From MPNP01 sp026709725 (GTDB lineage: Bacteria > Pseudomonadota > Alphaproteobacteria > Rhodobacterales > Rhodobacteraceae), in assembly GCA_965200805.1 (NCBI GenBank), contig OZ241384.1, forward strand, positions 310,001-374,000: a DNA stretch of 64,000 nucleotides, given 5' to 3'. The notes beneath the pieces are model-generated. The model had not been told where the DNA came from. It ran no database searches and saw only the letters and a list, made by a program, of their open reading frames with translations. Shown here piece after piece: positions 9,110-19,151 of this stretch; position 1 is the first letter of the stretch; each line of letters begins with the position of its first letter. The translations under genes and the position numbers were made by a program.

Positions 9110-10372
9110 ATGGCATTTCGCTTTGTCCATACAGCTGACATTCACCTCGATTCACCCCTCCGCTCGTTGGCCCTGCGGGACATGGCCCTGGCCGAGGAGA
9201 TCGGGGCGGCATCCCGATCAACATTTGCCCGAATTGTTGACTTCTGCATTGCCGAAGCGGTCGATGCCCTGCTGATCGCCGGCGATCTCTATGACAGCGA
9301 CCAGACATCAATGAAGACTGCACGGTTTCTCGCGACACAACTGGCAAAACTGGGTGAGGCCAATATCCGTGTCTTCATCATTCAGGGCAATCACGATGCA
9401 GGCTCGAAACTCTCCCGCCAGTTCGTGTGGCCAGACTGTGTTCACGTCTTCAAGGGACAGGCCGGAATCGAAACCATGGAAAAGGATGGCCAGTCCATCT
9501 GCATTCACGGAATCAGTTTCAAGGACAGACATGTCAGTGAAAATCTTCTTACACGCTTCCGGCCTGCTGTGCCGGATGCAATCAATATCGGCATGCTGCA
9601 TACCAGCCTTGGGGGCTCGGAGGGCCATGACCCCTATGCACCCTGCTCCCTTCAGGATCTGGATGCGACAGGCTTTGCCTACTGGGCCCTTGGTCACATT
9701 CACAAGCGATCCGTGCATGAAGGGCAGGCAACTGTTGTGATGCCTGGCATCCCCCAGGGTCGGGATATCGGCGAGGATGGCCGCAAGTCTGTGACACTCG
9801 CCGAGATCGATACCGATGGAACCATCACGCTTGAGGAAAAATGTGTCTCGCTGGTTGACTTCATACGTCTTCCCGTTGATGTCAGCCCGGTCGCAAGCTG
9901 GGACGCGCTGATCAGATCAATACATCACCATATTGAAACTGCCGGTCAGTCTGTTGAGGATCGGCAAATTGTCCTCAGAATCTTGCTTCATGGTCAGACT
10001 GATCTGGGGTGGAGAATTGAACGTGATACGGACCTGCTGCTGAGCGAGTGCCAGGTGGCCGCTGAACGACTGGAAGGTGTCTGGATTGACAAACTGGTCA
10101 CCGAGACACCGTCATCAGCGTCCGGCGATGCGCCTGGGGATCTTGACGCGACACTGGCCGGTCTGCTGACCACAGCTGAGAACTGCACACTCCTTGATGA
10201 CAAGGCGGTGGCATATATCAACAGTTTCATCAAGACGCTTCCACCCGGAACCCGCAATCACTTCGGTGTGACAGAAGATGAGAGGTGCCGGTTTCAACAG
10301 GACCTGGCAGCGGAGGGATTCCGGCAGGTTCTGGCCCGGCTTCAGATGCCGCATGAGGACACCACCTCATGA
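9110..10372 (+). CDS. Metallophosphoesterase DNA exonuclease (SbcD/YhaO-like)
   Basis: A 420-residue protein starting MAFRFVHTADIHLDSPL, with a clear AGGAGG 7 bases before the ATG; the open frame extends 20 codons further but has no ribosome site. Metal-binding motifs of the calcineurin-like fold are HTADIHLD, AGDLYDSD, IQGNHDAGS, GMLHTSLGG and LGHIHKR. The spacing is that of the SbcD/Mre11/YhaO nucleases. The C-terminal part is a variable capping region. It overlaps the following ATPase gene by 4 bases (ATGA), so the two are expected to form an SbcCD/Rad50-Mre11-like complex in double-strand break processing. Confidence 0.88.
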   Translation: MAFRFVHTADIHLDSPLRSLALRDMALAEEIGAASRSTFARIVDFCIAEAVDALLIAGDLYDSDQTSMKTARFLATQLAKLGEANIRVFIIQGNHDAGSKLSRQFVWPDCVHVFKGQAGIETMEKDGQSICIHGISFKDRHVSENLLTRFRPAVPDAINIGMLHTSLGGSEGHDPYAPCSLQDLDATGFAYWALGHIHKRSVHEGQATVVMPGIPQGRDIGEDGRKSVTLAEIDTDGTITLEEKCVSLVDFIRLPVDVSPVASWDALIRSIHHHIETAGQSVEDRQIVLRILLHGQTDLGWRIERDTDLLLSECQVAAERLEGVWIDKLVTETPSSASGDAPGDLDATLAGLLTTAENCTLLDDKAVAYINSFIKTLPPGTRNHFGVTEDERCRFQQDLAAEGFRQVLARLQMPHEDTTS

Positions 10373-13300
10373 GACTGACAACACTGCATCTCGAGAAATA
10401 CGGCCTCTTTGCCAACCAGAAGATGCACTTCGGACCCAATGCCGCCGGACAGCCCGACCTGCACATCATCTATGGCGACAATGAAGCCGGCAAAACGACG
10501 GCACTCTCGGCATGGCTGGACTTTCTCTTCGGCATCAAGCGCAACACCCCCTACAGTTTCCGGCACGGGCCCTCGATGAAAATCGGTGCATCCCTTGCGG
10601 ATGGTGCCTCCGGGATTTTGCTCTACCGCAGCAAGGGGAACAAGGACACCTTGCGGCACGCCGATGGCTCCATCGGGAACGAGGGATCTCTCTCCGGTTT
10701 GCTCGGTGGCTTTGGTCGGACACAGTACGAGTTGATCTACTCAGTGAATGATGAAACACTCGAGAAGGGCGGTGAAGAGATCGTCAACAGCCGTGGCGAT
10801 CTCGGTAAACTGCTGTTCTCGGCCAGTGCCGGTATTGCCGAGATCTCCAAGCATCTCGGTGAACTTGAGTGTGAGTGTGATGCGTTCTACCGTCTCAAGG
10901 CCCGCAAGACAGGCCTCAATGATCGCAAGACAGAACTCAAGGCACTGGCCGAACAGAAAAAGGGGATTGAAGTTACCGCCACGGAATATGCCACGATAAC
11001 CAAGACCCTCCAGGCTGCCGCGACCGAACTGGACGGTGCACGGCAACGGCGTGACGAAAAGCTCAAGGAGTTCCATGATGTCGGTAACAGGCTCAGGGCA
11101 TTGTCAACAATCAATCAACTCACTGCCAATCGCAAAAGACAGCAGGAGATCGGCCTCCTCCCTGCACCACCTCAAGGCTGGCGCAAACTCTGGCAAGAGA
11201 CCAAGGACACCCACCGGGAAGCCAAAATTACCGGCAAGCGACTGCAAGATGAGGCCATCGCTCTTGAAGCCGAACTTGAGAGCCTTGTCGTCAACGAGAA
11301 TGCTCTGGTCCCGACAGATGATCTTGAACGGGTCGAGGCGGCCCGAGTCGCTTATGCCGGTGCGGTAAAGGATCTTCCCAAACGCCAATCTGAACGCGAT
11401 CATCTCACACAGGATATCCAGCATCAGTGTGCGCTTCTGTCCGCGACGGAAGATGACATCGAAATTCTGCTGCCTGACAACGGTATCGTGTCCGAACTCC
11501 AGTCTTTGATCAAGAAGCATGGAAGGATTGAGGAAGCCGTCGAAACCAGCCAGAACGAGCTGGAGCAGGCCAACGAGCGCTGTGTGGAAACAAGGGACCG
11601 TTTGGGGAGCCGCTCACAAGACCCCGAACATATCACCCGGCTTGAGGCCCTTCTCGAATGTCTGGAGCAGCACAACCCCCGTCAGGATCAGCAGACCACC
11701 GCCGCACAGCGGAGAGAGATAAATGCCCGTATCGATACATCGCTGAAAGAGCTTGCCCCCTGGTCGGGAACGATTGATGTTCTGGCCCAACTGACCCCTC
11801 CATCGGTCTCCCGCATCAGCACATGGCAGCAATCGCTCACCCACTGCCAGTCAAGGATCGACGAAACCGCCGAACGGATATCCGCGGCTGCGGCCGAATG
11901 CGCCCTGATTGATGCTGAACTGACCAGTCACCGCTCTGAAGGAACCGTGTCCTACAAGGAACTTGCGGCACTGCGCACGCGTCGCGAACATGCCTGGAGT
12001 GCACACCGGGATGCCCTTGATGTCGAGACAGCAAACATCTTTGAGAGCACATTGCGGGAACATGATGAACTCATCACACGATACGTCAATGACCGCAACC
12101 GCGAGGAGGGGCTCAGGCAAAAACAACACCAGCGTACGGAACTCAAGGCATCAATCAAATCCCTCAAGAAGCGGAAGGGCACACATCTCAAGGCAAGGAA
12201 AAAAATTGAACGGGATATTGTGAAGGCACTGGGGTCAGCCCTTCCCGACTGCACGGCCGCAGATATGCTTGACATGGGACGGGATTGGCTGGCAGCACGC
12301 AAAGAGACCCTTGATCGCTGGCATGAGGCACAGAAGCTTGAGATCGAGGAATCTGACCTGACCAATGAGATTGCCGCGCTCGCGTCCGACTTCGCCACCG
12401 CCCTGCGGGCTGCTGAACTCCTGGGCGATGAAGCCATGCCGCTTGATGGAATGATTGCACTTGCTCGCAGGACGGTAAGAGAGATGGCCCGCAATGCGGA
12501 GATCCGTGAGCAACTCAACCAGGCCGAAAGAGATCGTCAGCGGCGCACAAGGAATGCAGGCAAAGCGAAACAGCGGGCAGAGGACTGGCATGCAGAGTGG
12601 CGGCGAGCCTGCGAATCCGTTGTCTTTGGTGCTGATCATCCAGGCGTTGAGATCATGACACAGCGTCTGGAAGTCATCGGGAAAATCAAATCTCTTGTGG
12701 AAAGACAACGCATGCTTGAGCGGCGTATCCAGGGGATGGAGCATGACGTGGAGCAGTTTGTGACCGAAATTCAGGCCATGACAAACCGCCTCACGGTTGG
12801 CACCGGCAACACAGCCGAGAACCCGGATCTCCTTGAGAATTCAGACCCTCTGGGCGCCTGGCGCGAAATCAGCAATACCATCCGCAGAGCTCAGGATCAT
12901 ACCCGTGACCGGGAGCGAATCGAGGCAAGGCTTGCTGAGAATCGGGATGCGGTGAGGGAAGTGGCTGCACGGATTGAGCAGACCGGCAAAGTCATTGCAG
13001 AGCTCGGGGAACCCTACAATCTCACCGACATGCAGGTGCTGGAGCAGACACTGGAACGGGCCGATGTCCTGCAGCAGCTGATAGGGGCCGAGAAGGACCT
13101 GATTGACAGCCTTGGCGATATCCTGCCATCCGATAATGTGGATGCGGCAGAGGCGGAACTGCAGGGAGCCGTCCGCCCGGAGCTTGAAGCCCGCAAATCG
13201 GCCCTCGAACAGGAGTGCAAGACTCTGGAAATCCTGTGCAACGAAAAGATGATGGAGCATGACCGATGTCAACGTGAACTTGACAGTATTGGCGGCGATG

Positions 13301-13845
13301 ATGATGTCGCCAGGCTGGATTTGCAGATTGCCAATCTTGAACTCAGCCTTGAGGATGCCGCTGTCAATCATTTGCGGCAACGTCTGGGTATTTTTGCCGT
13401 TGAATCCACAATCAGGACATACATGCAGACTCACCGCAGTGACATGATGAAGAAAGCTTCCGAGGTCTTTCGTCTGATCACCGGGGATGCCTACACTGGT
13501 TTGACAACGGTGTTTCAGGGCACCAGCGAGGTTCTTATGGCTGAAGCCGCAGATGGCGTGGCAAAACTGGCGGACGGTCTTTCGAAGGGCACACGGTTTC
13601 AACTCTATCTCGCCCTGCGGATTGCCGGTATCCATGAAACCCTCAAGGCATCCCCGCCCCTCCCCTTTATTGCAGATGATATCATTGAGACATTCGATGA
13701 TCGGCGCGCTGCCCGGACCCTTACGGCCCTCGAAGACCTCGCCCGCGCAACCCAGGTTATCTGCTTTACCCACCACAGACATCTCTGCGATATCGCCAGA
13801 GAGACCTGCTCAAACGTCACAATTCAGGAGATTGGTGCCCCATAG
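10369..13845 (+). CDS. Large SMC/Rad50-like AAA ATPase (YhaN family)
   Basis: A 1158-residue protein. Its N-terminal half-ATPase begins MRLTTLHLEKYGLFANQ and has Walker A in IYGDNEAGKTT. It then has some 900 residues of charged, Leu/Glu/Arg-rich coiled coil. The C-terminal half-ATPase includes the signature-like LSKGTRFQLYLALRIA and Walker B FIADDIIETFDDRRA. There is no obvious zinc-hook CxxC at the coiled-coil tip, which fits YhaN-type proteins rather than SbcC/Rad50. Translation is coupled to the nuclease gene, so it is probably the ATP-driven clamp of that complex. Confidence 0.88.
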   Translation: MRLTTLHLEKYGLFANQKMHFGPNAAGQPDLHIIYGDNEAGKTTALSAWLDFLFGIKRNTPYSFRHGPSMKIGASLADGASGILLYRSKGNKDTLRHADGSIGNEGSLSGLLGGFGRTQYELIYSVNDETLEKGGEEIVNSRGDLGKLLFSASAGIAEISKHLGELECECDAFYRLKARKTGLNDRKTELKALAEQKKGIEVTATEYATITKTLQAAATELDGARQRRDEKLKEFHDVGNRLRALSTINQLTANRKRQQEIGLLPAPPQGWRKLWQETKDTHREAKITGKRLQDEAIALEAELESLVVNENALVPTDDLERVEAARVAYAGAVKDLPKRQSERDHLTQDIQHQCALLSATEDDIEILLPDNGIVSELQSLIKKHGRIEEAVETSQNELEQANERCVETRDRLGSRSQDPEHITRLEALLECLEQHNPRQDQQTTAAQRREINARIDTSLKELAPWSGTIDVLAQLTPPSVSRISTWQQSLTHCQSRIDETAERISAAAAECALIDAELTSHRSEGTVSYKELAALRTRREHAWSAHRDALDVETANIFESTLREHDELITRYVNDRNREEGLRQKQHQRTELKASIKSLKKRKGTHLKARKKIERDIVKALGSALPDCTAADMLDMGRDWLAARKETLDRWHEAQKLEIEESDLTNEIAALASDFATALRAAELLGDEAMPLDGMIALARRTVREMARNAEIREQLNQAERDRQRRTRNAGKAKQRAEDWHAEWRRACESVVFGADHPGVEIMTQRLEVIGKIKSLVERQRMLERRIQGMEHDVEQFVTEIQAMTNRLTVGTGNTAENPDLLENSDPLGAWREISNTIRRAQDHTRDRERIEARLAENRDAVREVAARIEQTGKVIAELGEPYNLTDMQVLEQTLERADVLQQLIGAEKDLIDSLGDILPSDNVDAAEAELQGAVRPELEARKSALEQECKTLEILCNEKMMEHDRCQRELDSIGGDDDVARLDLQIANLELSLEDAAVNHLRQRLGIFAVESTIRTYMQTHRSDMMKKASEVFRLITGDAYTGLTTVFQGTSEVLMAEAADGVAKLADGLSKGTRFQLYLALRIAGIHETLKASPPLPFIADDIIETFDDRRAARTLTALEDLARATQVICFTHHRHLCDIARETCSNVTIQEIGAP

Positions 13846-14028
13846 TCTCCGGAATCCCCCCAGCTCTGCACCCGCAAGGTTCACTGCAGCTAGTGGAGCG
13901 CGTCAATCAACCTGGGAAATTGCGGCAATCAGAATGAGAATCCCGGACAGCCGCGGAATCCGCCGCCTCCATTGAAGGTCTCGGGGATGGCATTACTTCT
14001 GACCGGCTCATCAGGCCGTGCCCCGGTC

Positions 14029-15087
14029 TCAGCAGGATAAATCCCAGATCCGGAACACAGTGATCGCATCAAAGGCGAAGCACTTGCGCAGATCATCAGC
14101 CTGGTCAAGGCGGCGGCCTTCAATGCATGTGCCCTGCTTGAGAGTGCTGAAGAAGTGCTCGATCTTCCAATGCAGCGCATACCAGTCCAGAACGGCGGTC
14201 GCACAGTCAGGATCAGCAGCCCCAGGGCCAGCATCATCGCTCAGCATCAACAGAATCCAGCGCAGGGGACCTCCCCGCCTGCCTGCCCTGCCCCGGACGC
14301 TGGCGGGCGGGGTCTCCTCGCATGCCGAGACGGCGAGCATGGAGACCGGGGGATCGGTGCTGAAGTCCCCGGGTGGCAGCAGGGTCACGGGCAGGCAGCG
14401 AACCGTCAGCTTCGCCACCCGCTCCTTGCGTTTGTGCAGGCCGCCCCGGGCGGGGACCGTGATCGTGCGCAGGCCCACGGGTTCGGACCGGAGGACATGA
14501 TCTCGGAGATCGGCATCACCACCATCCGGCAGCACAACCCGGCACTGGACGCCGCCCATGTCTTCATGATGGGATGGGGTGCGTACCAGAAGCTCCTGCC
14601 CGGCCCTGTCGGCATGGGCGAGGAGTTGCCAGAAGTCGCCTTCACGGTCACAGACATTGATCACGCGGGTCCGGGGGCATGCACGGGCCAGTTCCCCGGC
14701 CCGTTCCAGACCCAGCACCCAGCGGCGGCTGTCCTTGCCCTCGGCCTGGCGGAGGTCGGCATTGGTCATGAAGAGACCGAGCGGTCGTCCCGCCGCATTC
14801 ACGGTGATCCCGACATGCATCCGAAGACCCCAGTTGCCACTACCGATGTCATCAAGACCCTGGGTGGCCACAAGACCGGCATAGTTGAGGGTTGTGGTGT
14901 CCTGGATCGCCAGCACCAACTGCTCGGCGCCACAGCGCTCCACGGTCTGCTCGGTGTGCGAATCGAGGATATGCTCCATTGTCACGCCGTCGTTCGAGAG
15001 CAGCCGGTAGGCGGCCCTCTGTTCGGCCTGCCCCGGGAATATGATTGGCAGGCTGGCCCCGGAACTCTGCATCCAGGCCGCGCCCAT
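14029..15087 (-). pseudogene. IS4-family (Tn5-like) transposase relic
   Basis: 352 residues with the IS4 DDE layout: the first Asp in LAIQDTTTLNYAG, the second in VCDREGDFWQ and the Glu in the Y-x4-W-K-I-E signature (YALHWKIEHFFSTLKQG). The frame starts abruptly just before SLPIIFPGQAEQRAAYRLLSN, where intact relatives carry about 30 more residues. It stops soon after the catalytic Glu (RIWDLSC), losing the C-terminal dimerisation part of Tn5-type enzymes (usual length about 450-480). I saw no flanking terminal inverted repeats. The upstream end joins the GC-rich island directly, suggesting the IS end was lost when that DNA arose. Confidence 0.8.
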
Positions 15088-15705
15088 CTGTATTATCCTG
15101 CGCCGAACCCGCCCATCGGGGTGCGGGCTCCGACCATACTCCCGTTCGGCCCAGCTGTCACCCCCGCACAGCTGTCACCCGCCATGGGTGCCCGACCCGC
15201 CGGGGGCGCCCGGATGAAACCCATTGGGGTTCCGCACGGAGCGTCTCCTTCCATGCCGGTGCGAGGGGCCCGAGCCCCCTCCATCATGGAGGACCGGGGC
15301 CCGGCGCACACCGGAGCGGCGGGCCGCCGTCCGCTCCGGGCACCGTGTCCAGCCCCATCCCGTCATCCGACCCCCATCAATGACATCAAGGCGATGGGCC
15401 CGGCGCCCCGGCCCCGAAGGGTCCGGGCGGGCCCGTGTCCGGGCGCGGACCGGCGTCCGGCCATGGCGGGCGGTCCAGTCTTCGGCGATGCGTGGGGTGG
15501 CTTCGCGCAGCACGGCCGGGGCCGGCCCCGCACCCTGATTGACACATCATGGCACCCGCACCCCGGGCAGGAGGAGCCCGGGGGTGACGGGATGGGGATG
15601 AGGGGTGGGGGTGGTCGGTGACGACCGGGCCGATGGCGGCCCCATGGGTTCATGGACATCCCCCGGGGGCCGGGCCGGATGCCGGCGTCGGCGAAGCCCA
15701 TCGCT

Positions 15706-15741
15706 GTCATGCAGGGTCGGGCCGTCATGCAGGGTCGGGCC
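15706..15741. repeat. Two tandem copies of an 18-bp unit
   Basis: GTCATGCAGGGTCGGGCC occurs twice in immediate succession with no mismatch (15706-15723, 15724-15741), inside the GC-rich island. Confidence 0.9.
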
Positions 15742-16408
15742 GCCGAGGATGCCGTGCGCCTCTGCATGGATCCCGGTCCCTCATCATGGGGTCGGGCGGA
15801 CCCGGCCGCCCGGGGCGCGGGCCCATCCCCAAAGTGTCCATCGGGGGTGATGGGCCGCCATCATGGCGTCCCCGTCAGGTCCGGACGGTTGGGCGGCGGT
15901 CCCGGCCGTCCGTGACCGGCCCGGGGACCCTGCCCCCGGCGCCGACAGGCGGCAGGTGAGGGGGACGGCGGGGACGGGGCGGTGCGTGGCACCGGGCATC
16001 GCCCCCGCCGCGGGCAGGCGCCCATCCAGGGCGTCGGCCGGGCGGGACGGGACCCCCCGGGGTCTCCGTCATCCGATGGGGCGGACGCGAGGCACCGGTC
16101 GGGCCCCCCGGTCCATGACCGGGCGGAGCCCCATCATGACAGTGGGGACGGAGGCGCCAGGGCGGAGCGGGTCCGCCCTGGCGCCTTGCAGGCAGCGGTG
16201 AACCATGCGGCCGTCTCTGCTGATGTCCGTTGCATGCCGATCTGCATGATGCGGAACGGCATGGCATGGAATCAGGGTCGGTTACAAGGCATGTGGGATG
16301 GCCCAAATCCGCGACCCAATCGCCCAAATCCGCCGCGGGGCCCATTTTTCCCGAATTCCTGTCCTGATTCGCCCGGTCGCCCCGCGCATGGGGACGGGCG
16401 CCCCCTCT

Positions 16409-16444
16409 CCGTGACGATGGCCCCTCCCGTGACGATGGCCCCGC
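16409..16444. repeat. Two tandem copies of an 18-bp unit plus a partial third
   Basis: CCGTGACGATGGCCCCTC (16409-16426) is followed by CCGTGACGATGGCCCCGC (16427-16444), one mismatch, and then CCGTGATGAC begins a degenerate third copy. Confidence 0.88.
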
Positions 16445-16584
16445 CCGTGATGACAGGCCGGGCCGCCCGACAGGCGGCCCCGGCGTCCGTCCTGCCGGTG
16501 GGGATGCGGGTGGCGCCCCATCCTTCATCACGGGCGGGCGGGAGTGACGGCCGTGACACCCGCCCGCCTGACGGCGGCCCCGTC

Positions 16585-16657
16585 CCCCGATGATCGGTGG
16601 GGGCCCCGATGATCGGTGGGGCCCTGATGATCGGTGGGGCCCTGATGATCGGTGGGG
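16585..16657. repeat. Four tandem copies of an 18-bp unit
   Basis: The unit CCCYGATGATCGGTGGGG occurs at 16585, 16604, 16622 and 16640. One extra G separates copies 1 and 2. Copies 1-2 have C, and copies 3-4 have T, at the variable position. Each unit has partly self-complementary GC-rich ends (CCCC and GGGG), so single strands could fold. Confidence 0.92.
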
Positions 16658-16793
16658 AGGCGCGTCCAGGCGGCCCTGAGCGGCGTGTCTCGGGATGACG
16701 GGGCCGGGACAGAGGCGGTCCCGGCTTCCCGCTCCTTCCCCGCGGCATCGTCATGGCCCTGCCGCCTCATCATGGAACGCCCCGGGCCCCATT

Positions 16794-16869
16794 GACGATG
16801 ACACCCGGATGGGATGATGACATCCGGATGGGACGATGATGTCCGGATGGGACGATGATGTCCGGGAGG
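16794..16869. repeat. Four tandem copies of a 19-bp unit
   Basis: GACGATGATGTCCGGATGG-type units occupy 16794-16812, 16813-16831, 16832-16850 and 16851-16869, with one to four differences between copies. Sequence divergence shows that the array is older than the perfect 18-bp duplication at 15706. Confidence 0.9.
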
Positions 16870-17707
16870 AGGGAGCGGGCCCGTCAGGGATCCCCGCCGG
16901 GTGTCATCCCATCAGGGATCATGCCCATCAGGGATCATGGTTGGGGGACGGTCCGCCCCCGGCCCCCGGGACGCGCGGGCGGCGCGCCCCCTTGTCTCAA
17001 CCGATCCCTGGGGAGAGGCCCCCATGACGGGGAGGGGCCGGGAGCCGGCCAGCGCGGTGCCCGCCGCCGGCCTGCCTGTGTCGGGGCCCGGTCCCTGTCC
17101 GTGATGACAGGGCGGGGGCGATGATGGTCATCAGCCCGCACAGGTCATGCCGGAGGGGGCGCGGATCATCGGGCCGTCGTGCCGGCCCCGGGTGGGGCGG
17201 GTGCGCCGGAGGGGGCGTTTGGTCTGGCCCTTGGCCCCGGGCCCTGTCTTGGCCCCGGGCCTGGGGAGGTCGCGGCGGACCCTGAGCCGGGCCGGCATGC
17301 CCGGAGGGGGCCGGAATGGCATGGACGGGCCGCCATGGGGCGTGAGGGCCGGGTCCTCGAATGGGGTGGTGAGGGGAAGTGCGGTCTTGTGTCGCATCGC
17401 ATTCACCCGGTGGGTTGATTGTGATCTTGATGGATCGACACCATGACGGGTGGAGATTCAGGGATTGACCGGGTTTTTCCCTGTTTCTGATCGCTGATTG
17501 GGGGTTGATAGATTGATAGGCCCATGAGGCGGGGCCATGTCAGGTTTGAGGCCCGGAGAGGCGGCGGGCCCGTGGCGATGCGCATCCGTGGGTCACCCCG
17601 CCGCCATGGGGTCGTGGGTCCGCCACGCCTCTTCATCCTTGAATCGCCGATGCGCTTTTCATATTCTGCACATCACCCCGCCATCCGGCTGTTGAAGAGG
17701 TGACAGG

Positions 17708-17833
17708 ATGATCGCATTTCAACGGGACGCGTTGCAGGATTTCGTCGATGACGGGGCCAAGGATCATCCCCCGGTCTTTGTCGGGCGGGAGGATCTGCTG
17801 GGAGAGATTCTCACCAAGGCGCGCCGCAAGTGA
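17708..17833 (+). pseudogene. N-terminal stub of an AAA/STAND-type ATPase
   Basis: A 41-residue frame starting MIAFQRDALQDFVDDGAK, with a good ribosome site (AGAGGTGA) before the ATG. It ends soon after VFVGREDLLGEIL. The FVGRE motif is the usual lead-in to the P-loop of AAA/STAND ATPases, but the P-loop itself is missing. The frame stops exactly where Tn3-like transposase sequence begins. I read it as a gene cut by that element, with only its promoter end left. Confidence 0.5.
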
Positions 17834-18904
17834 CCGAGAGAGAGCTCGAATACGCCGTCAACCGACGGTTCTCCCTCGAGAATATCCGCGCCGCGAATGA
17901 CATGGTGACCCGCGCCCGCGAACCGGATGCACCTCCCCAACCGCCTCTTCCGCCCGGACCCGGACAGGCTCCACGCATCCAGTGACGGGCAGAAATTCGA
18001 GGGGCGTGGGCCTGATCGCCCGCCGCTCCTTCAGGCATTTCGGCCACAGCCAGGGGGTCACCGCCTATGGCTTTCTCGATTCACGGTGTTTCAGCTGGCA
18101 TTCGGAGATCGTGAACACCGCCGAATGTGGGAGCCGCCATGTCATCAAGGGTCTGGTGCATGATGGCATCATCAGGAGCGGAATCCGTTCCAACGACACC
18201 CACGGCCATGCCGGGGTCGTCTTTGCCCTGACCCGGCTCCCGGGATTCACCTTCGCATCCCGCATCAAGGGGATCGGAAAACTCCTGCGCCACAGTTTCG
18301 GATCGCCCGCCGCGATGCCCGCGACCGGGCCATCCGGGCCCACAACAAAGTGAACCTCAGGATCATCCTGGCCGAATACGACCGGATCCTGCGGCGGGTT
18401 GTCAGCATCAAGCTGAAGGAGCGCACCCCCTCCGATATCCTGCGGCGTCTCAATTCCTGCTCCCGCCAGCATGCGCTCTGCCGCGCCCTCAAGGCGTCGG
18501 GTCAGATCATCAGGACACTGTTCATCCTGCGCCATGCCGATGACCGCGACATGCGCCGGGAAATCGAGATCGAATTCTGCAGGATTGAGGATCCGGCAAT
18601 TTCACCCGTGTGGTGGCGGTCGGCACCACACGGGTTCCGCCAGACCGAGAAAGAGGGACAGGACATCGCGGACCGCTGCAACCGGCTGGCCCGCAACAGC
18701 ATCGTGGTCCGGAGCTATCTCTGGCTCACCCGCAAACTTGAGACCACTCAGGGAACCGCCGCCCGGCAAGCCCTGATCCAGACCATGGGACAGCGATCCC
18801 CCATGGTCCGGGAACATGTCAGCATGCTGGGCGAATCCGATTTCTCCGACGACAAGCTGTGCGACACACCCGTCACTCTCCCCCGGACTTCAAGGACCCG
18901 CTGA
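17834..18904 (+). pseudogene. Tn3-family transposase relic, multiply frameshifted
   Basis: Three frames in succession match the C-terminal catalytic half of Tn3-type transposases. First comes RFSLENIRAANDMV, then LHASSDGQKFEG (compare the family's TLSSSDGQRF). Next is RHFGHSQGVTAYGFLDSR running into SNDTHGHAGVVFALTRLPGF (compare TDTHGYTD..FALCHLLGFRF). Finally the frame at about 18300-18904 reads KVNLRIILAEYDRILRRVVS, with DRCNRLARNSIV and RSPMVREHVSMLGE at its end. At least two indels are needed to join them, and the N-terminal half is absent. No 38-bp Tn3 terminal repeat was recognised. The 250 bases that follow, up to truA, hold nothing I can name. Confidence 0.78.
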
Positions 18905-19151
18905 CACGATGTTTGCGGGAGGCCCACAAGCGCGATCCGGCCAATCCGGGTTGAACACCCCCACACATCCTGCGGGACTTTACGCAGCTTCGTTGGGATC
19001 TACCCTTTTCTGACAGGCGCTAATTCCATCATCAGATGCCTTTTCGAGCTCTGAGGGCTCCGCTGTTCCTTTGATTGATAAGACCGGACCGCTGGCAGGA
19101 TGAGATCTTGTGTCAGCGTGAAAAGATGGGTCACGAAAGGGCGATCCCCTT

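Larger units (their letters stand above)
15088..17700. other. GC-rich, repeat-laden DNA without recognisable genes
   Basis: About 2.6 kb of extremely GC-rich sequence. It is full of runs such as GGGCCC and CCCCGG broken by ATGATG/CATCAT words. Many long open frames exist on both strands simply because stop codons are rare; their translations are Gly/Pro/Arg-rich low-complexity strings with no family motif and no ribosome sites. Four separate short tandem repeats with 18- or 19-bp units lie inside (listed separately), plus a doubled 16-bp unit at 16908-16939. Composition falls back to normal at about 17400, and the last 300 bases lead into the ATPase stub. I infer non-coding, expanded DNA. Confidence 0.7.

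Noticed and set aside
14155..15621. A 488-codon plus-strand frame opposite the IS4 relic and into the GC-rich island.
   Set aside because: It is the shadow of the transposase. Its translation is Pro/Gly/Arg-rich with no motif, and open length is expected where stops are rare.
15982..16593. Long open frames on both strands in the GC-rich island.
   Set aside because: They overlap each other in most frames, lack ribosome sites and are low-complexity; length alone is no evidence at this GC content.
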